Origin: Vulcanococcus sp. Clear-D1
Lineage (GTDB): Bacteria > Cyanobacteriota > Cyanobacteriia > PCC-6307 > Cyanobiaceae
Reading direction: 5' to 3'
Assembly: GCF_014654725.1 (NCBI RefSeq)
Contig: NZ_JACVZV010000037.1
Location: 62,001-126,000 of the forward strand
DNA length: 64,000 bases
Shown: piece by piece, positions 47,666 to 55,877 of the stretch
How positions within the stretch are numbered: position 1 is the first letter of the stretch
How the letters are laid out: each line of letters opens with the position of its first letter
Made by a program: the position numbers and the translations under genes
The notes under the pieces: model-generated
Database searches by the model: none
The model's input: the letters and a program-made list of their open reading frames with translations, nothing else
Told to the model about the DNA's origin: nothing

Positions 47666-48298
47666 GCTGCTGTAGAAGCGCTGCAGGTCTTCCGCCCGTT
47701 TCACTGGCTGCCCGTAGGCGCTGCGGCCAGCGAGGGTGGGAAATGAGGCCCATTCGCGCGCCAGCACGGCCATCGCTTCGTGGGTGAGCCCCTTTTGATC
47801 GATCTGATCGAGCACGCCGCGCCGATCCACCAGATACAGAGCTGCCTGGTCTTGGCTACTGGGCGCGAAGCTTTCGAGCTGCAGTTTGCGCGCCGCTTCA
47901 CTCCAGGTGCCGGGCAGGAATTGGTAGGCCCCTGCAGCGGCACTGGTGTAGCGCTTCACCACCACAATCTCCGGGTGGCGCTCCAGGCTGCTGAAGCGAC
48001 CTCCCCCGTACAGGGTGCGGTACCCCTCCTTGCCCTGCTTCCACGTGCCTTCGGCGTAGCGGATGGTGTTGAGCAAGGCACGCCGTTGCGGCGTGATCGT
48101 GTAGCTGCCGGGGCCACTTGCCGATGCGTGCCGTGGATCGCCTGTCCGGCTGCCCTCACTCAGTTGCTGACGTCCTTGCGATGGGGAAACCAGCGGGCCT
48201 GCGGCCAGAAGGAGCAGCCCCAGGGCTGTGGCAGCAGACGATGCAGGAGCCGGGTGGGAAGAGGAGGGGAGATGGCGACGCAGACGCAAGGGCAACAC
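47636..48298 (-). CDS. Exported GH104-type muramidase (lysozyme-like)
   Basis: The mature domain matches phage-lambda-lysozyme-like muramidases (GH104): RALLNTIRYAEGTWKQGKEG with the likely catalytic Glu, YRTLYGGGRFSSLERHPEIV, SAAAGAYQFLPGTWSEAARK and DQAALYLVDRRGVLDQI. These cut the glycan strand of peptidoglycan. With GTG 48298 as start (LPLRLRRHLP, then ATALGLLLLAAGPLV) the protein is about 220 residues with a signal peptide; an ATG at 48466 is also in frame but adds unlike sequence. No ribosome site decides between them. Confidence 0.78.
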   Translation of the reverse strand: MLPLRLRRHLPSSSHPAPASSAATALGLLLLAAGPLVSPSQGRQQLSEGSRTGDPRHASASGPGSYTITPQRRALLNTIRYAEGTWKQGKEGYRTLYGGGRFSSLERHPEIVVVKRYTSAAAGAYQFLPGTWSEAARKLQLESFAPSSQDQAALYLVDRRGVLDQIDQKGLTHEAMAVLAREWASFPTLAGRSAYGQPVKRAEDLQRFYSSNLKALGVQA

Positions 48299-48457
48299 GA
48301 CAAGGTCTGGGCAGCCTGCTGCCCGGCGATGGGCAGGTACGAGCCCATCCCAGCCGACCTGGACAAATGAGACGCAGATGTGCTCGACCATCGCCCAATG
48401 GGTTGAGACCGGGCTGGGACTGGCGAGAGAGATGTGTGCCGGTCGTGGCGGCGACCA

Positions 48458-48502
48458 CGTGATCAATCAGGCGTCTTTATGTTTCCTTTGGGATTGATCA
48501 CG
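48458..48502. repeat. 11-base inverted repeat between muramidase and trpS genes
   Basis: CGTGATCAATC (48458-48468) and GATTGATCACG (48492-48502) are exact inverse copies separated by 23 bases, 14 bases past the trpS stop. It may be a transcript 3' structure for trpS or a dyad operator for the muramidase gene. No T-run follows. Confidence 0.5.
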
Positions 48503-48515
48503 CTGCTGCCGGCGT

Positions 48516-49544
48516 TCAGGGGCGTGGCAGGAAGCCGAGTGCCTGGCGGGTGCGCTCCAGGGTGGCTTCGGCCACTGCATTGGCTCGCTCACGGCCCTGC
48601 TGGAGCACCCGATCCAGTTGAGCGGGGTCGTTGCTGAGGTCGCGGTAGCGCTCCTGGATCGGCCGCAGTGCTTCCACCAGCGTCTCGGCCAACAGCGGTT
48701 TGAAGCTGCCCCAGCCCATCGATCCGCATTCACTGGCCGCTGCCTCACGACCTTTGCCGCTCAGCAGGGCGTAGAGCCCCAGCAGGTTGTCGGTTTCGGG
48801 GCGCTCGGGATTGCCGAATTCCAAGCCCATGATTGGGTCGGTCTTGGCCCGCTTCACCTTCTTTGTGATCAGTTCGGGTGGATCGAGCAGGTTGATGCGA
48901 GAGCCCTCGTTGGGGTCACTTTTGCTCATCTTGCTGCGCCCATCGGTGAGGCTCATGACCCGAGCCCCTTCCTTGAGGATCAAGGGCTCAGGCACCTTGA
49001 GCACAGGGATCGGCTCCCCTTCGGCATCCTTGGGAGCGAAGCGTGCGTTGATGCGCTGCTGGGCAATGTCGCGGGCCAGTTCCAGGTGTTGCTTCTGGTC
49101 TTCTCCCACCGGCACCAGGTCGGCGTCATAGAGAAGGATGTCGGCGGCCATCAGCACCGGGTAATCGAGCAGGCCCACCGACACTTGATCGCCCTGCTTG
49201 AGCGCCTTCTCCTTGAACTGGATCATCCGCTCCAGCCAGTTCAGAGGGGTGACGCAATTCAGCAGCCAGCACAGCTCGCTGTGGGCGGGAACATGGCTCT
49301 GGACAAACACCGTGGCTTTGGCGGGATCAATGCCACAGGCCAGATAGAGCGCGGCGGTGCTGCGCGTGTCGGCCGCCAGCTGCTCCGGGTTGTGAGGAAC
49401 GGTGATCGCATGCAGGTCCACCACACAGAAAAACGTGTCGTGGCTGTCCTGCAGATCCACCCAGTTGCGGATGGCGCCAAGCCAATTGCCCAGGTGCAGT
49501 GACCCGGTTGGTTGAACCCCTGAGAGAACCCGGGCCCTTGGCAT
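48516..49544 (-). CDS. trpS: Tryptophan-tRNA ligase
   Basis: Class I synthetase of 342 residues. HIGH-type motif in GVQPTGSLHLGNWLGAI (HLGN 17-20) and KMSKSDPNEG (KMSKS 205-209) are intact, and LMAADILLYDADLVPVGEDQ is the usual tryptophan-binding block. Length is normal for a bacterial TrpRS. The start ATG 49544 precedes PRARVLSGVQ. It is flanked upstream by a small Arg/Gly-rich protein gene, 65 bases away. Confidence 0.97.
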   Translation of the reverse strand: MPRARVLSGVQPTGSLHLGNWLGAIRNWVDLQDSHDTFFCVVDLHAITVPHNPEQLAADTRSTAALYLACGIDPAKATVFVQSHVPAHSELCWLLNCVTPLNWLERMIQFKEKALKQGDQVSVGLLDYPVLMAADILLYDADLVPVGEDQKQHLELARDIAQQRINARFAPKDAEGEPIPVLKVPEPLILKEGARVMSLTDGRSKMSKSDPNEGSRINLLDPPELITKKVKRAKTDPIMGLEFGNPERPETDNLLGLYALLSGKGREAAASECGSMGWGSFKPLLAETLVEALRPIQERYRDLSNDPAQLDRVLQQGRERANAVAEATLERTRQALGFLPRP

Positions 49545-49609
49545 CTGTGATCACTGGCGAGTCGCCGGATTCTGCCTTGAGGCGTTTCCAGCGAACCCGC
49601 CCTGAGTGA

Positions 49610-50110
49610 TCAGGCTTCAGCGGCTGCCGCTTCGGTTGCCGGAGTCTCTGCCGAATCCACTTCAGCGGTGGCCGCCTCAGGGGCCGCTTCCACCGGTGCC
49701 TCAGCTTCAGCAGCTACCTCTGGTGCTGCTGTCACAGGTTTTGCCGGCCGCGCGAAGGGGTTCGGCCGGCTGGAGGCGGGGCGCTCACCACGCTCAGGCC
49801 GGGGGCCACGCCGCTCACCGCCGGGGCGACCGCCGCCGCTGGCGCGGTGCTGCGCCACTACCTCATCGAGTTTGCCGTCTTCCAAAAGCTGGGCAACGGT
49901 GCGGATCGAAAGGCCCAGGGCCGCCACGGTGGAACGAAGGCCGAAAGCCTCCTGCACGGCGCGGGCGGCACGCATTTCGTTGTCGCTCAAGCGGATGCGG
50001 AAGCCACCGGCCTCGCGGCCACCACCATCACGGGAACCACCGCCCTGGCGTGGGCCACGGTCGCCGCGGAAACGTTCGTTCGAGCTGGGTTGGAAATCGC
50101 CGTCGGCCAT
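49610..50110 (-). CDS. Small protein with Arg/Gly-rich N-terminus and Ala/Glu-rich C-terminus
   Basis: 166 residues, no recognised family. Three parts: an Arg/Gly-rich stretch (RFRGDRGPRQGGGSRDGGG, to about residue 35); a conserved-looking helical core RIRLSDNEMRAARAVQEAF and STVAALGLSIRTVAQLLEDG (about 38-85); and a low-complexity Arg/Pro then Ala/Glu tail. The first part resembles RGG boxes of RNA-binding proteins, and the core could form a helix-turn-helix-like unit. Function unknown; I judge it real because the core has clean codon use and both flanks are in one frame. Confidence 0.6.
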   Translation of the reverse strand: MADGDFQPSSNERFRGDRGPRQGGGSRDGGGREAGGFRIRLSDNEMRAARAVQEAFGLRSTVAALGLSIRTVAQLLEDGKLDEVVAQHRASGGGRPGGERRGPRPERGERPASSRPNPFARPAKPVTAAPEVAAEAEAPVEAAPEAATAEVDSAETPATEAAAAEA

Positions 50111-50158
50111 GGCCGCACACCTGAACAGTCAGGCGCAAGTGTGCCCTATGGCTGGTGG

Positions 50159-50641
50159 TCAGGGCCAGCACCAATGCAGCCGGTGGTGTTCCGCGCTGCC
50201 TTGGCGAGCGAGCACCAACAGGGGGATGGGCGTGGGGCCGTCGGCCTCCAGCAGCTGGCGGTAGCGCTCCAGCACTTGCAGATAGGCACTGAGGGTCCAG
50301 CCGTGGTGACCGCGCTCCTGGGCCCGCCAGAAACGCCGGAGCGCCTGGCTGCAGCTCTGGCGGCCGAATTCCTGCCAACAGAGTTCCTGAGCCTGCAGAT
50401 GCTCGACACCCTGTTGGCGCCATTCCCGGAAGCGCACCAGTTCTGGGGCATCGCCGGTGCTGTCCGGGGGCAGCGCCCGGGCCAGGTCTTCGACCCCCAC
50501 CTGCTGGAGCTGCAGCCAGCAGCGATCCAGCAGCAACACCGGCAGCGCGCCATGCCACCGGTCTTGCTGCTGCTGAGCCCTCATCAATCCATCCACCTGC
50601 CGCTGGAGCCGCGGCGTCAATGGCGTCAGCAGCTCAGCCAT
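50159..50641 (-). CDS. Small conserved hypothetical protein
   Basis: 160 residues, Gln-, Leu- and Trp-rich and mainly helical (LQRQVDGLMRAQQQQDRWHG; HHGWTLSAYLQVLERYRQLL). No signal peptide or membrane helix, no metal or catalytic motif I can name. The C-terminus ends with several aromatic residues (HRLHWCWP). It overlaps the CDF transporter gene by 8 bases and is presumably in the same transcript. Confidence 0.6.
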   Translation of the reverse strand: MAELLTPLTPRLQRQVDGLMRAQQQQDRWHGALPVLLLDRCWLQLQQVGVEDLARALPPDSTGDAPELVRFREWRQQGVEHLQAQELCWQEFGRQSCSQALRRFWRAQERGHHGWTLSAYLQVLERYRQLLEADGPTPIPLLVLARQGSAEHHRLHWCWP

Positions 50642-51584
50642 GGGTGCCGCGGAAGGTGATGTCGGCGATGGCGTATTCCCGCGGTTCTAGATGAATCGTG
50701 CAACGCACCGGGCCGAAGCGGGCCTCGAGATGCTCCTCCACCAGTTCCGTGATGCGGTGCGCTGTCGGCAGATCGTTGGCGTCCACCACCATGTGCAGCT
50801 CGATGAACACCCGCTGCCCCAACACCCCCCGGCTGGCGATGTCATGCACGTTCAACACACCGGGCACGGTCATGGCCACTTCGTGAATGGCCTCCGGTGC
50901 GATGGCGATCTGATCCACCAGCCAGGGCAGGTTGCTGGAGAGCACTTGCCAACAGGCCCGCACAAGCAGCACGCAGAGCGGAATGGCCATGGCCACATCG
51001 AGCCATTCGATGCCCAGGGTCAGCACGCCCGCCAGGCCCACCAGCACCACCACCGTGGTCCAGATGTCGCTGGTGGTGTGCTTGGCGTCCGCCAACACCA
51101 GCTGACTGCCCAGCCGGCGGCCTTGGCTGCGTTCGTAGCCAGCGAGCAGCAGATTGCAGCCGAGCACGATCAGCAGGAGCAACAGGTCGTGGCCATCGAG
51201 GCGTAGGGGAGGCAGACCGGCCGCGATGCGCTCCAGGGAGCTTTTGAGGATCTCAAAAGCGGTGAACAAGATGAACCCGGCAATGGCGAGGGCCCCCAGG
51301 CCCTCATATTTGTCGTGCCCATAGGGGTGATCCCGATCCGGTCTGGGATCGGACAGCCCGTTGGTGATCAGGCCGAGCAGGCTGCTCAGACCATCGGTGG
51401 CGCTGTGCATGGCATCGGCCAGCACCGCAAGGGACCCGGTGAGCAGGCCGATCACCAGCTTGAGCAGGGTCATCGACACGTTCACGGCTAGTGCGATCAG
51501 CAGCACGCGCTTCACCGCATCGCGGTTGTCATCGCGCTGCAGCACGGCGGGTGACGATGCCTGACCCGTGCTGGCGAGTCCCAT
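50634..51584 (-). CDS. Cation diffusion facilitator (CDF) family metal exporter
   Basis: 316 residues with six membrane helices and the two CDF metal sites: ADAMHSATD (H60, D64) in helix II and ADAKHTTSD (H169, D173) in helix V. A C-terminal cytoplasmic domain with VHDIASRGVLGQRVFIELHM is the usual regulatory ferredoxin-like fold. It exports a divalent metal (Zn, Fe, Mn or Co) against protons; which one is not readable. The HxxxD rather than DxxxD form of both sites is noteworthy. A Mn/Zn importer lies 7 kb downstream. Confidence 0.93.
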   Translation of the reverse strand: MGLASTGQASSPAVLQRDDNRDAVKRVLLIALAVNVSMTLLKLVIGLLTGSLAVLADAMHSATDGLSSLLGLITNGLSDPRPDRDHPYGHDKYEGLGALAIAGFILFTAFEILKSSLERIAAGLPPLRLDGHDLLLLLIVLGCNLLLAGYERSQGRRLGSQLVLADAKHTTSDIWTTVVVLVGLAGVLTLGIEWLDVAMAIPLCVLLVRACWQVLSSNLPWLVDQIAIAPEAIHEVAMTVPGVLNVHDIASRGVLGQRVFIELHMVVDANDLPTAHRITELVEEHLEARFGPVRCTIHLEPREYAIADITFRGTHG

Positions 51585-51685
51585 GGCCCGGCAGGCTCAC
51601 AACAGTGGACCCAAGGTATTGGGTCTGGGCAGTGCACACCAGCTGAGCTAAAGAGAACCGGCGCATCCGCAGGACCCTGCAGCCG

Positions 51686-53065
51686 TTGATCCCGCCATCG
51701 CCCCTGCTCAGTGCCGCCTTGCTGCCTCAGCTGCGTCGTTTTTGGCCCCTGGCTGCAGGCCTGGGTGGTGGCGTGATCCTTTTGGAGAGCAGCCACGGCG
51801 CCCTCTCCTCGGTGATCAGTCTCAGCGCGGCGGCCGCGGGCTTTTGGCTGCTGAGCGGCCGTCTCCGCCCTTCGGGGCGGTCACTGCCCACGAGTGTGGA
51901 GGGCTGGCTGGAGCGCTGCCAGAGCGTGCTGGAGAGGTTTGAGCGGCTTGAGTCGGATGCCGATCCGCTGGAGCAGCAGCAGCGCCGCGAGCAATTGGAG
52001 CAGCTGCGCCAGAGCCAGAACAATTCCCATCTGCAGGTTGCCCTGGTGGGTCAGGCCGGCTGGAGTGAAGCTCTGCAGGCCCAGCTGCTGCAGCACTGCC
52101 CATCGCCGCTGCCGCTGCGGGTGCTGCGCAGTGAGCCGCTGCCCCCCAGCAGCGCGGCCTGGCACTGGCCCGATGCCTTCCGGCGTTGCGATCTGATCGT
52201 GTATCGCCTCAGCCTGCCTCTCTCAGCGGCAGACCTGCGCTGGCTTGAAGCGCTGCCCAAGGGCCAGCAGGTGTTGTTGCTGGTGGATCGTCCGCTGGGG
52301 GATTGGCAACTGGCGTTGCAACAGCTGCAGCACCAGCTCCCGGAGCATCTGCGGCAGCACTGCTGGCCTTGGTCGCCTGAGCTGAGTGAGGCCTGTGCAG
52401 CTGATCTGCAGCCTCTTGCCCAGGCCTTTGCCGCCCTTGGCCCCGAGCGTTTGCGCTTCACCCAACAGCGCTGCCTCGAAGAGCTGCACGCCAGCTGGCA
52501 GGTGGCCCTGGAAACGCTGCGCCGCCGGCAGTGGCAGCAACTGATGCAACGCACCCAGTGGACCGTTGCTGCCGGGGTGGTGGTGGCCCCTCTGCCGAGC
52601 TTGGATCTGCTGGTGTTGGCTGCTGCCAATGGGCTGATGTTGCAGGAGATGGCACGCCTGTGGGATTGCCCTTGGTCGCTGGAGCAGCTCCAGGCGGCAG
52701 CGCTCCATCTCGCCAAAGCCTGCCTGGCGCTGGGGGTTGTGGAGTGGAGCGCGCAGTCGCTTGCTGCGCTGGTGAAGCTGCATGGGGCCACATGGCTGGT
52801 GGGCGGTGCCCTCCAAGCCCTCAGCGCTGCCTATCTCACCCGTGTGGTGGGGCGGGCCATGGCCGACTACATGGCACTGGCTGCAGGGGTTCCCGAGGCG
52901 GAGCTGGAACGCTTGCTGCAACAGCAGGCGCCTCTGCTGGTGGCCCGGGCAGCGGAGGAAGAAAAGCTGGATTGGGCAGGCTTCCTGCAGCAGGCGCAGC
53001 AGTGGGTGCTCCAGAGCGGCACCGCGGGTGCCCTCAAAACTGCATCCGCCTCATCAACGGCTTGA
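51686..53065 (+). CDS. DUF697-type membrane protein with degenerate GTPase domain
   Basis: 459 residues. N-terminal membrane helix (WPLAAGLGGGVILLESSHG), a coiled-coil region, then a Ras-like fold whose P-loop is degraded: VALVGQAGWSEAL (118-130) has no GK[S/T], and LLLVDRPLGDW (197-207) stands where NKxD is expected. The C-terminal half contains the DUF697 membrane domain (TVAAGVVVAPLPSLDLLVLA; LHGATWLVGGALQALSAAYL). Related cyanobacterial proteins usually keep an active GTPase. This one is probably not nucleotide-hydrolysing. TTG start at 51686. It ends just before the psbA control region. Confidence 0.78.
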   Translation: MIPPSPLLSAALLPQLRRFWPLAAGLGGGVILLESSHGALSSVISLSAAAAGFWLLSGRLRPSGRSLPTSVEGWLERCQSVLERFERLESDADPLEQQQRREQLEQLRQSQNNSHLQVALVGQAGWSEALQAQLLQHCPSPLPLRVLRSEPLPPSSAAWHWPDAFRRCDLIVYRLSLPLSAADLRWLEALPKGQQVLLLVDRPLGDWQLALQQLQHQLPEHLRQHCWPWSPELSEACAADLQPLAQAFAALGPERLRFTQQRCLEELHASWQVALETLRRRQWQQLMQRTQWTVAAGVVVAPLPSLDLLVLAAANGLMLQEMARLWDCPWSLEQLQAAALHLAKACLALGVVEWSAQSLAALVKLHGATWLVGGALQALSAAYLTRVVGRAMADYMALAAGVPEAELERLLQQQAPLLVARAAEEEKLDWAGFLQQAQQWVLQSGTAGALKTASASSTA

Positions 53066-53072
53066 TGATCAA

Positions 53073-53105
53073 CTTCATGAAGTGTTCATGAAGGCCTTCA
53101 TGAAG
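53073..53105. promoter_or_regulatory. Three phased TTCATGAA palindromes upstream of psbA
   Basis: CTTCATGAAG (53073-53082), TTCATGAA (53085-53092) and CTTCATGAAG (53096-53105) have centres 11 and 12 bases apart, about one helical turn each, about 120 bases before the psbA ATG and 8 bases past the preceding stop codon. A dimeric repressor or activator could bind all three on one face. No clear -35/-10 pair is visible between them and psbA. Confidence 0.65.
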
Positions 53106-53226
53106 TTGCGTTAGGTCTGACGAACTTAATTTTTGCTTCCGAGATTTTTTTGCGCGGCTCCATAGCGTGGCTGTGCCACATCTGTGGCGCTCATTCTCAT
53201 CCGGCTCGTTCAGAGTCAGCTGATTC

Positions 53227-54303
53227 ATGACCACTGCTCTTCGCAGCGGCCGCTCCAGCTCCTGGTCACAATTCTGTGAGTGGGTCACCAGCACCGATAA
53301 CCGCATTTATGTGGGCTGGTTCGGTGTGCTGATGATCCCCTGCCTGCTGGCGGCCACCATCTGCTTCATCGTTGCCTTCATTGCGGCTCCCCCCGTCGAC
53401 ATCGACGGCATCCGTGAGCCCGTTGCCGGTTCTTTCATCTACGGCAACAACATCATTTCCGGCGCTGTGATTCCCAGCAGCAACGCCATTGGCCTGCACT
53501 TCTACCCCGTCTGGGAAGCGGCCTCTCTGGATGAGTGGCTCTACAACGGTGGCACCTATCAGTTGGTGGTGTTCCACTTCCTGATCGGCATCTCCTGCTA
53601 CATGGGCCGTCAGTGGGAGCTCTCCTACCGCCTGGGCATGCGCCCCTGGATCTGCGTGGCCTACAGCGCTCCGCTGTCGGCAGCTTTCGCGGTGTTCCTG
53701 ATCTACCCCTTCGGTCAGGGCTCCTTCTCCGATGGCATGCCCCTGGGCATCAGCGGCACCTTCAACTTCATGTTGGTGTTCCAGGCTGAGCACAACATCC
53801 TGATGCACCCCTTCCACATGCTGGGTGTGGCAGGCGTGTTCGGTGGCTCCCTGTTCTCCGCCATGCACGGTTCGCTGGTGACCAGCTCCCTGGTGCGTGA
53901 AACCACTGAAACGGAAAGCCAGAACTACGGCTACAAGTTCGGCCAAGAGGAAGAGACCTACAACATCGTGGCTGCCCACGGTTACTTCGGTCGTCTGATC
54001 TTCCAATACGCCAGCTTCAACAACAGCCGCAGCCTGCACTTCTTCCTTGGTGCCTGGCCCGTCGTGGGGATCTGGTTCACCTCCATGGGCATCAGCACCA
54101 TGGCGTTCAACCTGAATGGTTTCAACTTCAACCAGTCGATCCTGGATTCCCAGGGCAAGGTGTTGAACACCTGGGCTGATGTGCTCAACCGCGCCAACCT
54201 GGGGATGGAAGTGATGCACGAGCGCAACGCGCACAACTTCCCCCTTGACCTGGCAACCACCCAGTCGATCCCTGTGGCCCTCACCGCCCCTGTAATCGGC
54301 TGA
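53227..54303 (+). CDS. psbA: Photosystem II D1 protein
   Basis: Reaction-center core subunit binding P680 chlorophylls, pheophytin, QB and the Mn cluster. 358 residues; the numbering is one lower than in standard D1. Redox tyrosine YZ is Y160, Mn ligand D169, H189 is its partner and H197 ligates P680. The standard position 130 is Gln (GRQWELSY), the low-light D1:1 form in marine Synechococcus terms. After the mature end NFPLDLA, a 15-residue tail ([15 protein letters not shown]) is removed by CtpA. Preceded by a triple palindrome and followed by a strong terminator. Confidence 0.99.
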   Translation: MTTALRSGRSSSWSQFCEWVTSTDNRIYVGWFGVLMIPCLLAATICFIVAFIAAPPVDIDGIREPVAGSFIYGNNIISGAVIPSSNAIGLHFYPVWEAASLDEWLYNGGTYQLVVFHFLIGISCYMGRQWELSYRLGMRPWICVAYSAPLSAAFAVFLIYPFGQGSFSDGMPLGISGTFNFMLVFQAEHNILMHPFHMLGVAGVFGGSLFSAMHGSLVTSSLVRETTETESQNYGYKFGQEEETYNIVAAHGYFGRLIFQYASFNNSRSLHFFLGAWPVVGIWFTSMGISTMAFNLNGFNFNQSILDSQGKVLNTWADVLNRANLGMEVMHERNAHNFPLDLATTQSIPVALTAPVIG

Positions 54304-54340
54304 ACCAGCCATCGCGCTGAGAGCTTCAGCCGTTTTGGAT

Positions 54341-54364
54341 CCCCCGCTGCGGCGGGGGTTTTTT
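54341..54364 (+). terminator. Rho-independent terminator of psbA
   Basis: CCCCCGC (54341-54347), loop TGCG, GCGGGGG (54352-54358) and then six T (54359-54364), 37 bases past the psbA stop. The following gene starts 9 bases later. Confidence 0.95.
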
Positions 54365-54373
54365 AATGCCCGG

Positions 54374-55045
54374 ATGCCTGAAGCCTCCCTACCAGCTCCG
54401 TTGCAGCTGATCGACGGGCCTGCCTTGGCCCCCGCCACGCTGCTGCTCGCTCATGGGGCCGGTGCCCCCATGGATAGCCCGTTCCTGCAAACCATGGCCT
54501 GCGGCCTGGCGGAGCTGGGATGGCGGGTGCTGCGTTTTGAATTTCCATACATGGCCCAGGCGCGTCAGAGCGGCAAGCGCCGGGCGCCAGATCGCCAACC
54601 CGTGCTCCTCCAGAGCTGGCGTGATCAGGTGGCTGCGGCTGCATCCGAGGGGCCGCTGTTCATCGGCGGCAAATCCATGGGCGGCCGTATGGCCAGCTTG
54701 GTGCTCGAGGAGCAGGCCAAGGCTGCCCCAGTGCTGGGATGCCTGTGCTTTGGCTACCCGTTCCACCCGCCGGGCAAGCCCGATGTCCTGCGGATTGATC
54801 ATCTGCAGATCCTGACGCAGCCCACGCTTGTGGTGCAGGGCGAGCGCGACAGCTTTGGGCGTCGCGCTGAGGTGGAGACCTACGGGCTCAGTCCAGCCGT
54901 GCAGCTGCACTGGATCCCTGACGGTGACCACAGCTTCAAGCCCACCAAGCGCTCCGGCCTGAGTGAGCAGGCCAACCTGCAGGAGGCGATTGCCGCTGCC
55001 GATCAGTTCATGGCTTCGGTTTGTCGAGATCGCTCGGGCGGCTGA
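54374..55045 (+). CDS. Alpha/beta hydrolase of the TEX30/KAT8-linked type
   Basis: 223 residues from ATG 54374. LLLAHGAGAPMDSPFLQTMA is the HGxG oxyanion block, LFIGGKSMGGRMASLV the nucleophile elbow (S101), and PTLVVQGERDSFG and IPDGDHSFKP hold the acid and histidine (about 167 and 196). This is the pattern of the short TEX30-like or dienelactone hydrolase-related group, substrate unknown. The gene begins right after the psbA terminator. Its 3' end overlaps a small - strand membrane peptide gene. Confidence 0.85.
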   Translation: MPEASLPAPLQLIDGPALAPATLLLAHGAGAPMDSPFLQTMACGLAELGWRVLRFEFPYMAQARQSGKRRAPDRQPVLLQSWRDQVAAAASEGPLFIGGKSMGGRMASLVLEEQAKAAPVLGCLCFGYPFHPPGKPDVLRIDHLQILTQPTLVVQGERDSFGRRAEVETYGLSPAVQLHWIPDGDHSFKPTKRSGLSEQANLQEAIAAADQFMASVCRDRSGG

Positions 55046-55124
55046 GCACGAACAGCACGCCACCGGTGAGGGCCAGGCCGATCAACACCATGGCCGTGAT
55101 GGCGGTGCTGTAATCCGTCTGCAT
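55008..55124 (-). CDS. Predicted 38-residue single-span membrane peptide
   Basis: A short - strand frame, ATG 55124 to TGA 55008: 38 residues starting MQTDYSTAITAMVLIGLALT and ending in a charged tail (SRPSDLDKPKP). One helix of about 20 residues followed by a polar C-terminus, the architecture of small photosystem or cytochrome b6f subunits (PsbX, PetM and the like), though it matches none that I know. No good ribosome site. It overlaps the hydrolase gene by 38 bases. Codon pattern and the clean helix are the support; treat as probable, not proven. Confidence 0.5.
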   Translation of the reverse strand: MQTDYSTAITAMVLIGLALTGGVLFVLSRPSDLDKPKP

Positions 55125-55151
55125 GGTGGCGTAACGAAGTGTTACTGCACC

Positions 55152-55832
55152 CTACGCGAGCTGCGGCAGCGCCTCCAGAGCTTTCGCCAGGTTGATTGGC
55201 TGGAGCTCCCGGGAGCTCGTGATTTCAAGGATCCTGCCGATGGACGTTGGTGTGGCTAGCGCTTCCACGCAACAGCGCGCCACCAGCCGGCGCGGAATGG
55301 AATCGCTCTCCTGCTGGTCAGCGTTGGTGTAGCGGATTCCCTCCTGCTCGAGATCCGTTTCGCGTTCCGACAGCCCGCCGGGGCGGATCACGGTCCAGTC
55401 CAGACCACTGCGTTCCAGGCTCTGCTCGCCGATGCGCTTCCACACCAGGATCAGGCCGAACAGGTTGAGTGGATGGCGCCAGCGGCCAGCGCACAGCGAG
55501 CTCACCAGCACCACCCGCCGGATCCCCAGCCGCTGGCAGCTCTCCACCTGGTGTTGCACTCCCCAGGCATCCACGCGCATCGGGCCCGTGAGATCCACCG
55601 AAGGCCGGGCCCCGGTGGCGATCACCAGACCATCGCAGCCCGAGAGCGCAGCATCGAGGGCCCCGCGGTCACTCAGCTGCAGCCGACGCTGCTCGCACTG
55701 CGTCAGCGATGCAGGCACCACCGAATCCGGCCGCAACAGCAACCGCGGCTGATCCCCCACCCGCAGGAGTTCTTCAGCGATCCGGAATCCGGTTTTGCCC
55801 GAGGCGCCGCTCACGGCGATGGTGCGGGTCAT
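55152..55832 (-). CDS. NmrA-like NAD(P)-binding protein (atypical SDR)
   Basis: 226 residues from ATG 55832. IAVSGASGKTGFRIAEELL is the NAD(P) loop, and DGLVIATGARPSVDLTG with RRVVLVSSLCAG follow, as in the atypical short-chain family that includes Ycf39 and NmrA. The YxxxK pair is not in place (LVWKRIGEQSLERSG instead), consistent with a binding or chaperone role rather than reduction. Ycf39 proteins help assemble D1 near photosystem II; psbA is 1 kb away, but membership in that subgroup is only a guess. Confidence 0.8.
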   Translation of the reverse strand: MTRTIAVSGASGKTGFRIAEELLRVGDQPRLLLRPDSVVPASLTQCEQRRLQLSDRGALDAALSGCDGLVIATGARPSVDLTGPMRVDAWGVQHQVESCQRLGIRRVVLVSSLCAGRWRHPLNLFGLILVWKRIGEQSLERSGLDWTVIRPGGLSERETDLEQEGIRYTNADQQESDSIPRRLVARCCVEALATPTSIGRILEITSSRELQPINLAKALEALPQLA

Positions 55833-55877
55833 CGGGTGGGTATGGCGTGCAATAGGTGGGCAGTATCGCGGCTCTGC

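Noticed and set aside
53065-53114. Leader peptides (MINFMKCS, MKAFMKLR) before psbA
   Set aside because: They follow directly from the repeated TTCATGAA palindrome and have no ribosome site; more likely by-products.
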